The notes under the pieces are model-generated. The model worked only from the letters and a program-made list of their open reading frames with translations, did not search any database and had not been told where the DNA came from. Shown piece by piece: positions 44,654 through 52,863 of a stretch of 64,000 nucleotides of DNA. Every line of letters begins with the position of its first letter. Positions within the stretch are counted from its first letter, which is position 1. The position numbers and the translations under genes were made by a program. Source of the stretch: Spirochaetaceae bacterium (GTDB taxonomy: Bacteria; Spirochaetota; Spirochaetia; DSM-27196; PWMO01); contig RECP01000091.1 of the NCBI GenBank assembly GCA_007693945.1, positions 1 to 64,000 of the forward strand. Direction: 5' to 3'.

Positions 44654-44682
44654 ATTATAGCGTAACTATATCGATATTTCAA
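44654..44682 (-). promoter_or_regulatory. Near-consensus promoter of the formate dehydrogenase operon
   Basis: TTGAAA, 17 bp, TATAAT, the best sigma70-type promoter in the window, inside an AT-rich patch. Transcription would start near 44647. The leader to nuoE is unusually long; no clear Rex or FNR-like palindrome is visible, so regulation may be post-transcriptional or by a distant site. Confidence 0.8.
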
Positions 44683-44735
44683 TCCCTATTAACCGCCATT
44701 TTTCCCGGGCATCCGCCGCCCTGCACGCAAGACCG

Positions 44736-45020
44736 TCACCCGGCTCCGTTGCAGTTCTTCAGAACGTTGGCCCCGGCAGAAAGACCTCTCCTTCGGGCCA
44801 CGCCAGATCGCCCAGTGGTCTGACCATCGCGTCGGCCCGAATCGCGAATCACCCACCGGTGCCGGTAGGGCTCGCGGAAGTAACGACGCCCGAAAAACGG
44901 CGCGTTGTCCGGTTCGGGGTAGCTTGTAGTGAGCAGATTGCGCAGTTCCTCATCTAGCTCCGGATCTACGCTTTCATCGGGCAGGTACTCAACCAGCGGT
45001 TGCAGCGCGTCCTCACGCAT
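44736..45020 (-). pseudogene. Small unidentified gene with probable frameshift
   Basis: The open frame encodes 94 residues, but its character changes after HRWVIRD: the tail (SGRRDGQTTGRSGVARRRG) is low-complexity and unlike a protein, while the other frame continues sensibly as RADAMVRPLGDLAWPEGEV to a stop at 44759. At the junction CGAATC occurs twice with a 7-bp period (44838-44850). Removing one 7-bp copy restores a continuous protein of about 84 residues. It lies 20 bp after the dihydroorotate-dehydrogenase-like gene. The family is not recognised. Confidence 0.5.
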
Positions 45021-45040
45021 ACGATTGGTCGTCCCCGCGG

Positions 45041-46036
45041 CTACTGCATGGCACGGAAGTTCTTCACGAACTGGACACGGTCGTAGGCAGCCGGGTTCCT
45101 GACGTTGACCTGGCTGAGCGCACCGCGGAAGTCCTGCAGAGAGTCGTATCCCTGCTCGCTCATCCAGCCGCGAAGACGCTCGTTGATGTGTTGCACTGTC
45201 TCTACCCCGTGACGGTAGAGCACCGAGGCTACCTGCACTGCGTCGGCCCCCGCCAGAATCTGCTTGATCACTCCGTCACCGTCGTGAACACCCGTGGAGG
45301 CCGCGAGATCACATCCGACTCGACCGCTCATGATCGCTATCCAGCGCAGCGGAAGCGCAAATTCGGCCGGAGTGCTGAACACATTGGTAGGAACGATACT
45401 CAGATCATGCAGATCAAAATCCGGACTGAAGAACCTGTTGAAGAGTACCATGGCCTTGATACCGCTCTCCGAAAGGGCCTGAAGGGTCCTGCCCAGCAGA
45501 GTGAAGTAGTGACTCAGCTTCACCGCAACCGGGATGCTCACCTGATCGAGCACCATGGCGATGATCTCGAAGTACGTGCGTTCGATTGTGGCGGCATCCG
45601 TGGCCTCAAAATCCGACGGCATCACGAAGATGTTGAGCTCCAGCCCGTCCGCGCCCTGATCCTGGATCTCGCGGGCGAAGTAGGTCCACTTCTGCGCCGA
45701 GATGCAGTTGACCGATGCAATAACCGGCAACGTGACCGAACTCTTGGCGCGTCGGATCAACTCGAGGTAGTTGGCCACGCCGGTTTCTCCGTCTACATAG
45801 TCGAACATGTCGGCCATATCGGGAAAGGTGAAGCCGGGCCGCAGCATCTGGGTCTGCGTTCGCTGCATCTCAGCGATGATCTCTTCCTCGAACAGCGACT
45901 TCAGCACTACCGCGCCGGCGCCGCACTGCTCCAGTTGCTTGAGACTGTCAACGTTGTCGGTTATGCCGGAACTCGCGGCGATCACCGGCGAGACAAGATC
46001 AAGCCCCATGTATGATGTACCGATGTTGGGTGTCAT
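45041..46036 (-). CDS. Dihydroorotate dehydrogenase-like FMN protein
   Basis: A 331-residue TIM-barrel protein of the dihydroorotate dehydrogenase-like family that often accompanies pyruvate:ferredoxin oxidoreductase genes. Marks are the N-terminal LVSPVIAASSGIT, ASVNCISAQKWTYFA, the LELNIF and VAVKLS strands and the FMN phosphate site region LAGADAVQVASVLYRHG. True pyrimidine DHODs have a catalytic Ser or Cys loop that I cannot place here, so a different substrate is likely. The ATG has no ribosome site and lies 6 nt after a -10, so the mRNA is probably leaderless. Confidence 0.82.
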   Translation of the reverse strand: MTPNIGTSYMGLDLVSPVIAASSGITDNVDSLKQLEQCGAGAVVLKSLFEEEIIAEMQRTQTQMLRPGFTFPDMADMFDYVDGETGVANYLELIRRAKSSVTLPVIASVNCISAQKWTYFAREIQDQGADGLELNIFVMPSDFEATDAATIERTYFEIIAMVLDQVSIPVAVKLSHYFTLLGRTLQALSESGIKAMVLFNRFFSPDFDLHDLSIVPTNVFSTPAEFALPLRWIAIMSGRVGCDLAASTGVHDGDGVIKQILAGADAVQVASVLYRHGVETVQHINERLRGWMSEQGYDSLQDFRGALSQVNVRNPAAYDRVQFVKNFRAMQ

Positions 46037-46042
46037 ATTGCG

Positions 46043-46071
46043 ATTCTAGAGCCAAAGTCGGGGTCGCGCAA
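46043..46071 (-). promoter_or_regulatory. Leaderless-type promoter of the DHOD-like gene
   Basis: TTGCGC, 17 bp, TAGAAT, then 6 nt to the ATG. Confidence 0.7.
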
Positions 46072-46309
46072 GCAAAATACGTCGGCCGCAGCAACTCTGA
46101 TTTTGGCCGTACGGGGTCGGTTGGCATGGAGTTCCTGCGCGCCTGCCTCGAGAGCACCCCCGTGCACCATATGGCGACGGCTGCCGCTCGCCTGGGGGTA
46201 AAGACAACGTCGGCGCGTGCGGCGCCGTACGGCCAAAATAAGAATTGCTGGGTCGGCCGACTTGGGTATTCCGATAACGATATGCTAAGCTGCATCACAG
46301 GAACAGCGC

Positions 46310-47143
46310 ATGAACAGCAGACAAGCCGAAACCGTATCCGAACTCCTCCAGCAGGTTGAGATCATCAGGGTGGGCTCGCAAACCGCAGCCGCCGATACCG
46401 ACGTTGTTGTGCCCGAATACGCCCTGCACCTCAGTGTCAACGGCAGAGCGCTGGCCACCTTGATGTGTCTGCCTGAGGCGCTGCAGGAGCTGATCACCGG
46501 CTTCCTGATTTCAGAGGGCCTTATTCGCAGTGTGGAGTCAATAGAGTCGATCACCATCTCGCACGCTGCAGGTGAGGCAGCCGTCAGCCTGACGAGCGAA
46601 GCCGAACTGCCGCTACAGCTGTACGGCAAGCGTACCATCCACACCGGCTGCGGCAGCCCATCGCTTTTCCCCCGCACGCTCGATTCGCTGCGTTCGCGTA
46701 CCGTACCGGCCAGCACACCGCTGCCCGTGTCGTCACTGTTCACGGCAATGCGCCGCTTTCAGCACTCCTCGAGCCTGTTCGGTCGGACCGGCGGTGTCCA
46801 CAGCGCAGCGATCTACTTCGGCGGGAGCATCCGCTTCTTTCGCGAGGATGTCGGCAGGCACAACGCGGTCGACAAGGTCGCCGGGGAGGCTGCGATCAAC
46901 AAAGTGCCGGGCAGCGAATGTGCCCTGCTCTCCTCGGGGCGTATCTCATCGGACCTTGTAACCAAGGCGGCAATCCACGGCATACCGATTGTGGCCTCGC
47001 GCTCGGCGCCCACCGGGCGCGCTGTGGAGATTGCCCGTTCGCTCCACATCGGACTGGCCGGGTTCGTGCGAGGACGTCGTATGAATATTTACTCCGGCGT
47101 CGAACGCTTCGATACAACCTTCGAGCGCGAGGATGAGCCGTGA
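46310..47143 (+). CDS. fdhD: Formate dehydrogenase accessory sulfurtransferase FdhD
   Basis: Transfers sulfur from cysteine desulfurase to the molybdenum centre, activating formate dehydrogenase; 277 residues. Family segments are LITGFLISEGLI, the catalytic loop HTGCGSPS, with one Cys rather than the CxxC of E. coli FdhD, and the binding region RTGGVHSAA, REDVGRHNAVDKV and SGRISSDLVTKA. Its presence near the fdhA operon supports that enzyme being active. It has a short GGA upstream of the ATG and overlaps mobA in GTGA. Confidence 0.93.
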   Translation: MNSRQAETVSELLQQVEIIRVGSQTAAADTDVVVPEYALHLSVNGRALATLMCLPEALQELITGFLISEGLIRSVESIESITISHAAGEAAVSLTSEAELPLQLYGKRTIHTGCGSPSLFPRTLDSLRSRTVPASTPLPVSSLFTAMRRFQHSSSLFGRTGGVHSAAIYFGGSIRFFREDVGRHNAVDKVAGEAAINKVPGSECALLSSGRISSDLVTKAAIHGIPIVASRSAPTGRAVEIARSLHIGLAGFVRGRRMNIYSGVERFDTTFEREDEP

Positions 47144-47793
47144 ACAAGCGCAGTTCCCCGAACACTGCCGTAAGTGCCGCGGTTATCGCCGGCGGCGCGA
47201 ACAGACGCATGGGCCGGCCCAAAGGGCTGCTCGAAATCGAAGGCGTACCGCTGATAACACGCGTCGCGGACGCCCTCTGCCAGATTAGCGACGACACGAT
47301 CTGCGTGACCTGCCGGCCCGAGGAGTACCGTTTCGAGGCGCACCGCCTGCGCTTTGTACCCGACTACGGTGATCTGCCCCAGGGACCGCTTTCCGGGATC
47401 ATGGGAGCATTGGTACACGCGCGTTGTGCGGTGTGCGTCGTGGTCGCCGTCGACATGCCGTTCCTCAACCCGGCACTCTTGCGCCACCTGGCGGACCAGG
47501 CCGCCGGAGCGGACGTTGTGCTGCCGGTCATCGAAAGCGATCGTCCGGAACCTCTGCACGCAGTCTACCGCATGACCTGTCTACCCTTCGGTGTAGCCGC
47601 GCTGGAGGCCGGGCATCGCAAGGTGACCAGCTTCTTCAACAACGTCACCGTGCGGCGCGTCATGGGCTCCGAACTGCGCCCGTACGACCCCGAGCTTGCC
47701 AGTTTTGCCAACGTCAACACGCAACGCGAGTTCGCCCGCGCCATGGCAGGTCTCAACCAAACCGGAAGCGGAGTAGCTTCGGTACCTCAGTGA
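47140..47793 (+). CDS. mobA: Molybdenum cofactor guanylyltransferase
   Basis: Attaches GMP to molybdopterin to make the guanine dinucleotide cofactor used by formate dehydrogenase; 217 residues, Rossmann-like nucleotidyltransferase. The N-terminal GTP-binding signature is VIAGGANRRMGRPKGLLEI, followed by QGPLSGIMGAL and VVAVDMPFLNP with the Mg-binding Asp. The C-terminal FANVNTQREF is typical. The GTG start overlaps the fdhD stop, so the two maturation genes form one unit. Confidence 0.93.
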   Translation: MNKRSSPNTAVSAAVIAGGANRRMGRPKGLLEIEGVPLITRVADALCQISDDTICVTCRPEEYRFEAHRLRFVPDYGDLPQGPLSGIMGALVHARCAVCVVVAVDMPFLNPALLRHLADQAAGADVVLPVIESDRPEPLHAVYRMTCLPFGVAALEAGHRKVTSFFNNVTVRRVMGSELRPYDPELASFANVNTQREFARAMAGLNQTGSGVASVPQ

Positions 47794-47852
47794 TCTTCGT
47801 GCGATCTTTGGGCTATCTTTCCGAGGCTCAGCGCTCGCCGCCGGTCACTCCG

Positions 47853-48296
47853 TCAGCCCGTCAGGATCTGCAACAGCTCGGATTTGTCTTTCGCCTTGAG
47901 AATCTTCTTGCGAACACCGGCGTCTTTCAGCAATCTGCTGATGCCGGCCAGGAATTGGACGTGCGGGCCGGTTCCCCTGCGCGGTGAGAGTGTCATGATG
48001 AATATACGTGACGGTTTGCGGTCCAGGTTTTCGAACTCGATCTTGCGCCTGGACACACCGACGGCGGCAATCATCTCGTCGACGGCATCGGTCTTGGCGT
48101 GCGGGATCGCTATACCGTTTTCCATGCCGGTCGACATCGCCGCCTCGTGATCCAGCAGGTCGCGCAGCGCCTGCTCCGGATCTTTGACCTTTCCGGAGTT
48201 ACACAGCAGATCCAGCATTGCGCGTATGACTTCGTTCTTGTCCCTTCCGGGAAGATCAGTAGTCACCAGATCAATGGTCAGCGTTTCCTTGAGCAT
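47853..48296 (-). CDS. PTS EIIA-like (PtsN/fructose type) protein
   Basis: A 147-residue cytoplasmic phosphotransfer domain of the mannitol/fructose EIIA family. The phosphorylated His66 is in GIAIPHAKTD, and TLSPRRGTGPHVQFLAGISRLL holds the second conserved His. There is no EIIBC near, so it is more likely a regulatory PtsN-type protein. It starts leaderless: TTGACA-17-TATTCT ends 6 nt before the ATG. Convergent with mobA. Confidence 0.87.
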   Translation of the reverse strand: MLKETLTIDLVTTDLPGRDKNEVIRAMLDLLCNSGKVKDPEQALRDLLDHEAAMSTGMENGIAIPHAKTDAVDEMIAAVGVSRRKIEFENLDRKPSRIFIMTLSPRRGTGPHVQFLAGISRLLKDAGVRKKILKAKDKSELLQILTG

Positions 48297-48302
48297 GGCC
48301 CC

Positions 48303-48331
48303 AGAATAGGCAGTCGATTGCTACCTGTCAA
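48303..48331 (-). promoter_or_regulatory. Leaderless-type promoter of the EIIA-like gene
   Basis: TTGACA, 17 bp, TATTCT, then 6 nt to the ATG. This is the strongest of the leaderless set. Confidence 0.75.
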
Positions 48332-48398
48332 GATTGGCCCGATCGGCGGAAAACCGGCACGCCAGGCGGTCGGCGCGTGCCGATAGCCGGCCGCCCCG

Positions 48399-50012
48399 TC
48401 AAACCGACCACCATGTGTAGCCGAGCAGGCCGACAAAGAACAGCGTCAACAGCACAGTGATCTGGTTGAAGCTGACTTTTGCGCTGCGGACCGTGAGCAG
48501 TAATCCGCCGATGCGTTTCACCACCAGCAGGTAGGCACCGACCGCAATTGCCAGAGTCAGGACAAAAGATGTAATCTTCTCCAGTCCCAGCGCACCGGCG
48601 GCCGAGTACTGCGGTCCGTAGACCAGCGCAACCGTCGGCCCGCCGAAGAGACCTCCCGCCAGACAGGCAAGCCCGAACAGCAGCGAAATGCAGGCCACCC
48701 ACGGATCGCGCTGCGGCGGCTGCGGAGCGTTGGGCGTGCCGAACAGGATCACCGAGTACTTAACGAAGCTCAGGGTCGTTCCGAGATTGATAAGGAACAT
48801 ACCGATGCCGCCCAGGTCGCCCTGCAGCCCCTGCTGGATGAAGTACTTGGAGATACTGCCGTTGAAGAACGGCGCGCCGGTAATGCCCAGGACGCCCGCC
48901 AGCGTACCGATACCAACGGCGGGCAGGTGACGCAGCACTCCGCGGATTTCGGCGTACGAGCGGCTGCCGTATTCCTCGATGATGATACCGGCCGTGAGAA
49001 ACAGCAGGCCCTTGAACAGCGCATGGTTGATAATGTGGTACATGCCGCCCCAGAACGCCACCTCGGAACCGAGATGCAGGCCCATCACGATCAGACCCAC
49101 CTGGCTGACGGTGTGGTAGGCCAGTATCAACTTGATGTCTTTCTGTGCGATAGCCAGCAGAAAGCCCACCACGGACGTCACGAATCCCAGCAGCATGAAG
49201 AACGGAGCCGCATCGATGACCGCAGAGAATGTCTGCGATACTCGAATCAGCAGGTAGACACCGGCCTTGACCTGAACACCGGAAAGCACCGCCGAGACTA
49301 TTGACGGTGCGCTTGGCGCTCCGTGAGCCCGCGGCAGCCAGCTGAAGAGCGGAAACAGCGCCGCCTTGACCGCAATCGAGGTCATGATCAGCGCGTACGG
49401 GACAATCGCCGCGCGAGCATTCCCCAGCTGCGGCAGACGCTGCTGCAACCCGGCCAGATCGAGCACGCCGGTCATCCGGTACAGATACCCGATTCCCAGG
49501 AGCATAAACGCCATACCGATGAAGTTCATCATGAGGTAGAGCATCGCGTCGTAGACCGACTGCTTGTCCTGCTTGTACATGATCAGGATAGCGATGATCA
49601 GCATCCCGAGCTCTATCAGGACGTAGATATTGAACAGGTCGCCGCTGAGGAAAATCGCGATCAGCGAAGACTCCAGCAGCACGAATAGAAACAGGAACGT
49701 CTTGTCGAGGTAGTCGGCGCGCGTGCTGAAGAGAAACGTTCCGGCGAAGAACAGCGCGGTCAACAGCACCAGTGGCGCCGAATAGAGGTCGGCTACCAGG
49801 GTGATCGCAATCCAGTCCGGCCAGTCGGCCACACGTTGAACGATAGCGCTGCCCCAGCGCACGTCTCGAAAGATTGAGAGCGCAACAGCCACCACGGCCA
49901 CGTTGACCAGCAACAACAGCCTATGATAGGCGCGCTGCGGCAGAAAGTAGCCGGCCGCACCGGCGATCATCGGGATCAGGACCAGCAGATGCAGCGGGAT
50001 CGGCAAGGTCAT
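48399..50012 (-). CDS. mrpD: Mrp/Mbh antiporter subunit D (ND4/ND2-like)
   Basis: Large proton- or ion-translocating subunit of the Na+/H+ antiporter, 537 residues, with about 14 helices of the NuoN/MrpD/MbhH type. Conserved features are the membrane Glu in ELGMLIIAILIM, the Lys region AVKAALFPLFSWLPRAHGAPSA and the HIINHALFKGLLFL motif. It is the last gene of the eight-gene cluster and corresponds to archaeal MbhH. There is no NuoL/MrpA-like large subunit next to it. Confidence 0.93.
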   Translation of the reverse strand: MTLPIPLHLLVLIPMIAGAAGYFLPQRAYHRLLLLVNVAVVAVALSIFRDVRWGSAIVQRVADWPDWIAITLVADLYSAPLVLLTALFFAGTFLFSTRADYLDKTFLFLFVLLESSLIAIFLSGDLFNIYVLIELGMLIIAILIMYKQDKQSVYDAMLYLMMNFIGMAFMLLGIGYLYRMTGVLDLAGLQQRLPQLGNARAAIVPYALIMTSIAVKAALFPLFSWLPRAHGAPSAPSIVSAVLSGVQVKAGVYLLIRVSQTFSAVIDAAPFFMLLGFVTSVVGFLLAIAQKDIKLILAYHTVSQVGLIVMGLHLGSEVAFWGGMYHIINHALFKGLLFLTAGIIIEEYGSRSYAEIRGVLRHLPAVGIGTLAGVLGITGAPFFNGSISKYFIQQGLQGDLGGIGMFLINLGTTLSFVKYSVILFGTPNAPQPPQRDPWVACISLLFGLACLAGGLFGGPTVALVYGPQYSAAGALGLEKITSFVLTLAIAVGAYLLVVKRIGGLLLTVRSAKVSFNQITVLLTLFFVGLLGYTWWSV

Positions 50013-50013
50013 G

Positions 50014-50367
50014 CTATTTTTCCAGCCGCCTGATCAGGATGCTCCAGTCAGCGGTACCGTAGCGATACGCGACGCGCATGTACATCGCCAGGCACATGGC
50101 GATGATCGACACCCCGATTACAATGGCGGTGATCATCAGCGCCTGCGGCACCGGGTCGGCCATGTGCGCAACCGGTGTCGAAGAGATCGGCGGCCTGGCA
50201 TCCGGTGGATGATTGACCATCATGAAGAAGGTGATGGCGCCGAGGTCCATGATTCCCACCGACATGATTGTCTTCATGATGTTACGCTGGCTCATGGCTC
50301 CGTAGAGACCTAGAAAGAAGATTCCGACGGCGAGGTCCGCCGTCTGCAGTTGCGCTATAAATGCCAC
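50014..50367 (-). CDS. mrpC: Mrp/Mbh antiporter subunit C (NuoK-like)
   Basis: A 117-residue membrane protein with three helices, of the NuoK/MrpC/MbhG family. It contains GLYGAMSQRNIMKTIMSVGIMDLGAI and an A-DPVPQALMITAIVIG segment typical of MrpC. It overlaps the mrpB gene by 13 bp and is separated from mrpD by 1 bp, so all three are translated together. Confidence 0.9.
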   Translation of the reverse strand: MAFIAQLQTADLAVGIFFLGLYGAMSQRNIMKTIMSVGIMDLGAITFFMMVNHPPDARPPISSTPVAHMADPVPQALMITAIVIGVSIIAMCLAMYMRVAYRYGTADWSILIRRLEK

Positions 50368-50837
50368 GTCTTGCCTACTCCCTGGAAGAATGCGAACCGC
50401 AAAACGGCCACGCCGAGTCCAAAGCCAACCTGAACCCCGATCAGAATGTCCATTGTGGTCAGATAGATACTGCGATACCCCGGATAGCGGGCTACCAGAC
50501 CGGTAAACAGCAGCACGGTCGGGGCAATCAGAATAAGCGATAGAAACACGCGCTGAATCGCGTGCAGCGCTTCGGTATCGGTGTCCTCAACCGGGTAGAC
50601 CACGTAACGCGCCACAAACAGTGACGCCAGAACGCTGCCGCCCTGGAAACCGCCTCCCGGGGTGTAATGGCCGTTGAGAATTACGTAGAAGCCAAACAGC
50701 AGCATGAACGGATAGAGCAGCCCGACGATCAGCTGCAGAATGATCGACTCCGGGCCGACGTCGATGTCGCGCACACCGCGGCGGATAGCGCCGAGACTGT
50801 CCTTGTTGGTGTTGGTGTTGGTGTCACTCACGGCCAT
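50355..50837 (-). CDS. mrpB: Mrp/Mbh antiporter subunit B
   Basis: A 160-residue membrane protein of the MnhB/MbhF family with four helices. The family-typical segment NGHYTPGGGFQGGSVLASLF is present. A hydrophilic N-terminus of about 28 residues, starting with a Thr/Asn repeat (SDTNTNTNKDS), precedes the first helix. It overlaps the adjacent subunit-E-like gene by 14 bp. Confidence 0.9.
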   Translation of the reverse strand: MAVSDTNTNTNKDSLGAIRRGVRDIDVGPESIILQLIVGLLYPFMLLFGFYVILNGHYTPGGGFQGGSVLASLFVARYVVYPVEDTDTEALHAIQRVFLSLILIAPTVLLFTGLVARYPGYRSIYLTTMDILIGVQVGFGLGVAVLRFAFFQGVGKTWHL

Positions 50838-51111
50838 GCTCCTTGCCCGCCTGAATATCGCTCTCGCGCGGCAGGAACTGTTTCATCCCAATGATGGCGG
50901 TCAGCAGAATCAGAGCCTCGAACATCGTATCGTACATCCGGTAATTGAGTAGAATTGCGGCTACCGCGTTCCTGGCATGCGTGTCCTCTTCGAAGTTACT
51001 CGTCATGTACTCGTACAAAACCGGCTCCAGCTCCACCCGATTGACCGTGGTCACAGCCGTCACTACCGCAAACACGGAAACTACGAGCAGGGCCGAGGCA
51101 ACGATCCTCAT
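50824..51111 (-). CDS. MbhE-like (MrpA C-terminal part) antiporter subunit
   Basis: A 95-residue protein with two helices. NAVAAILLNYRMYDTMFEALILLTAIIGM matches the MbhE / MrpA C-terminal region. It is separate from the DUF4040 subunit, as in archaeal Mbh complexes, instead of fused into a long MrpA. The ATG overlaps the DUF4040 gene by 4 bp. Confidence 0.8.
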   Translation of the reverse strand: MRIVASALLVVSVFAVVTAVTTVNRVELEPVLYEYMTSNFEEDTHARNAVAAILLNYRMYDTMFEALILLTAIIGMKQFLPRESDIQAGKEHGRE

Positions 51112-51665
51112 ACCACGCCCTCCGGTGAGAAGCGCACAAAGCGAACCGCGGAGTCGGTGCCCCGCATCTGCAGCATCATCTCCAACTCAAGCATCGCGTA
51201 ACTGTCATCATCGGTGAACGCCGCAAAACCGTCGGCATCCTCGGCTACAATCAAGTCATACGACGAATCACGCAACGCTTCTTCCAGCGATGTCGAGATG
51301 AACACTATCTGTACTTCGTACTCGCGCAGCAGAAAGAACTTCCGGATCTCACGCAACGCCTTGCTGTGTTCGACATGCAGGACGTAGTTGTCCGTCAGGC
51401 GGTCGCCCAGTGCTTCGTTAACCACGCCGATGGTGTAGACCCGGTTGCGTTTGAGTGCCGCCAGATAGAGCAGTGTTACAAGCCCGCTGCCGATCACGGC
51501 CTCCGCAATTGCCAGCTCGGGCGCTGCGTACAACAGATAGAGAAACGCTGCCAGCAACGAGAACACCGCCAGGTAGATGATGGCCAGCCGGAGCGCACTG
51601 CTGTGAATCGCCAACCCTGCGAAAACGGCCATCAGCAGCAGAACACCGACTTCAACCACCGTCAT
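51108..51665 (-). CDS. MbhD-like DUF4040 antiporter subunit with extra C-terminal domain
   Basis: A 185-residue protein. Residues 1-75 are the DUF4040/MbhD region with three helices and the ELAIAEAVIGSGLVTLLYLAAL segment of MrpA/MbhD. Residues 76-185 form an extra soluble domain (KALREIRKFFLLREYEVQI, and a loop YDLIVAEDADGFAAF) that I do not recognise; it may be a sensor or stabilising element. I chose the ATG with GGTGGGGG upstream. It overlaps mrpG by 14 bp. Confidence 0.8.
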   Translation of the reverse strand: MTVVEVGVLLLMAVFAGLAIHSSALRLAIIYLAVFSLLAAFLYLLYAAPELAIAEAVIGSGLVTLLYLAALKRNRVYTIGVVNEALGDRLTDNYVLHVEHSKALREIRKFFLLREYEVQIVFISTSLEEALRDSSYDLIVAEDADGFAAFTDDDSYAMLELEMMLQMRGTDSAVRFVRFSPEGVV

Positions 51666-51975
51666 CCCCCACCGGCGTGCCGGTAACCGTTCGAACCCGG
51701 TAGCCGCTGACCCATGCCGAGCGCGCGATGGCGTGTGCGCTGACTGATACCGTGAGCAGCTCAAACAGCAGAATGATCGCCAGCTTTACCGTTGCCGCCG
51801 AGAGACCGCTGAGCACCATCGCTCCGATCACCACGGTAACAAACCCCATGGCCTCGACCTTCGAGGTTACGACCACGCGTGCGTAGAAACCGTCCAGCCG
51901 CAGCACCGTGTATACGCCGAACCCGGTGATCATCAGGCCCAGAAGAATAATCGCCTGACCGACTATCTGCTGCAC
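51652..51975 (-). CDS. mrpG: Mrp/Mbh antiporter subunit G
   Basis: A 107-residue membrane protein of the MnhG/MbhC family with three helices. Recognised by GLMITGFGVYTVLRLDGFYARVV and the following VIGAMVLSG. Part of the small EFG module that precedes the DUF4040 gene. Confidence 0.88.
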   Translation of the reverse strand: MQQIVGQAIILLGLMITGFGVYTVLRLDGFYARVVVTSKVEAMGFVTVVIGAMVLSGLSAATVKLAIILLFELLTVSVSAHAIARSAWVSGYRVRTVTGTPVGDDGG

Positions 51976-51993
51976 CGCACACCCCGTATCACG

Positions 51994-52260
51994 CTACAGT
52001 ACTCCCCGCCGCTCCACAAACCGCGCCAGCAGTACCGTGACCAGAAACCCGAGAATCGCGAACAGCAGCGCCAGATCCAGTATGTAGCTTTCAGCTATCG
52101 AAAGCGACACGATAATCACCCCGAGGGTTATCTTGCTGGCCCCCAGGCCGACACCGAGTAATCGATCCCAGACGGTCGGGCCGATCACTACCCGCACAAG
52201 ACTTCCGACTGCCGACAGACCGATCAGCAGCAACGCCAGGAAATAGAAGTCCATTATCAC
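51994..52260 (-). CDS. mrpF: Mrp/Mbh antiporter subunit F
   Basis: An 88-residue membrane protein of the MnhF/MbhB family, three helices. GPTVWDRLLGVGLGASK and the later AILGFLVTVLLARFVERRG identify it. The start could be the GTG overlapping the mrpE stop or the ATG two codons later. It sits directly between E and G, as in Mrp operons. Confidence 0.9.
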   Translation of the reverse strand: MIMDFYFLALLLIGLSAVGSLVRVVIGPTVWDRLLGVGLGASKITLGVIIVSLSIAESYILDLALLFAILGFLVTVLLARFVERRGVL

Positions 52261-52793
52261 TCTCTCGATTGACCGTCACTGCTGTGCCCCGCGGTCCGTT
52301 GCGTGAACACTCGCTCGAAGCGTCCCTTGATCATCTCGGCAGCTTCATCGGGATCCGCGGTCAGGCATTCGATCCACACGACCTTGAAGGTGCCCCGGTG
52401 ATAATCGATAGTCACGGTACCGGGGGTCAGCGTAATTGCATTGGCAACCAGAACACCGTGAAACGGGTTCCTGATCGCGGTGGGCAGGTCGACCACGCCG
52501 ACGTTGATTCTGCCGCTGAGGGTCACGTACATCGCGTGAACACCGGAACGGAAGATCTCTACGATCAGAACGGCCACATACTGCAGCAGTCGCAGCGGGT
52601 GCAGCCGGAAAAGATCCTGATAGCGCGCCCGCAGCAGATAGCGATTGGTCAGCTGCAACACCAACAGCGACAGCACCGCCCCCTCGATAAGGGTGAAGAC
52701 GGTATATGACTCGTTCCAGATTGCCCATACGATAGTGCAGACCGCCCACGCTGTCAGAAAGCCCGAGAGGCTGCGGTTCTTCTGTTCAGGCAT
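52257..52793 (-). CDS. mrpE: Mrp/Mbh antiporter subunit E
   Basis: First gene of the antiporter operon. A 178-residue membrane protein of the MnhE/MbhA family with two or three N-terminal helices and a cytoplasmic C-terminal domain containing NAITLTPGTVTIDYHRGTFKVVWIE, the family signature. A leader of about 65-70 nt precedes it. Confidence 0.9.
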   Translation of the reverse strand: MPEQKNRSLSGFLTAWAVCTIVWAIWNESYTVFTLIEGAVLSLLVLQLTNRYLLRARYQDLFRLHPLRLLQYVAVLIVEIFRSGVHAMYVTLSGRINVGVVDLPTAIRNPFHGVLVANAITLTPGTVTIDYHRGTFKVVWIECLTADPDEAAEMIKGRFERVFTQRTAGHSSDGQSRE

Positions 52794-52863
52794 CAGGTAT
52801 GTCTCACTCGCTGCTTCGTGTCCTGCCGGTTTGGGCCGGCATCGTCAGATCGTCGGTCAGATA

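Noticed and set aside
46012-46359. A 115-codon plus-strand open frame between the DHOD-like and fdhD genes
   Set aside because: It overlaps both genes and the leaderless promoter of the DHOD-like gene and has no protein-like features.
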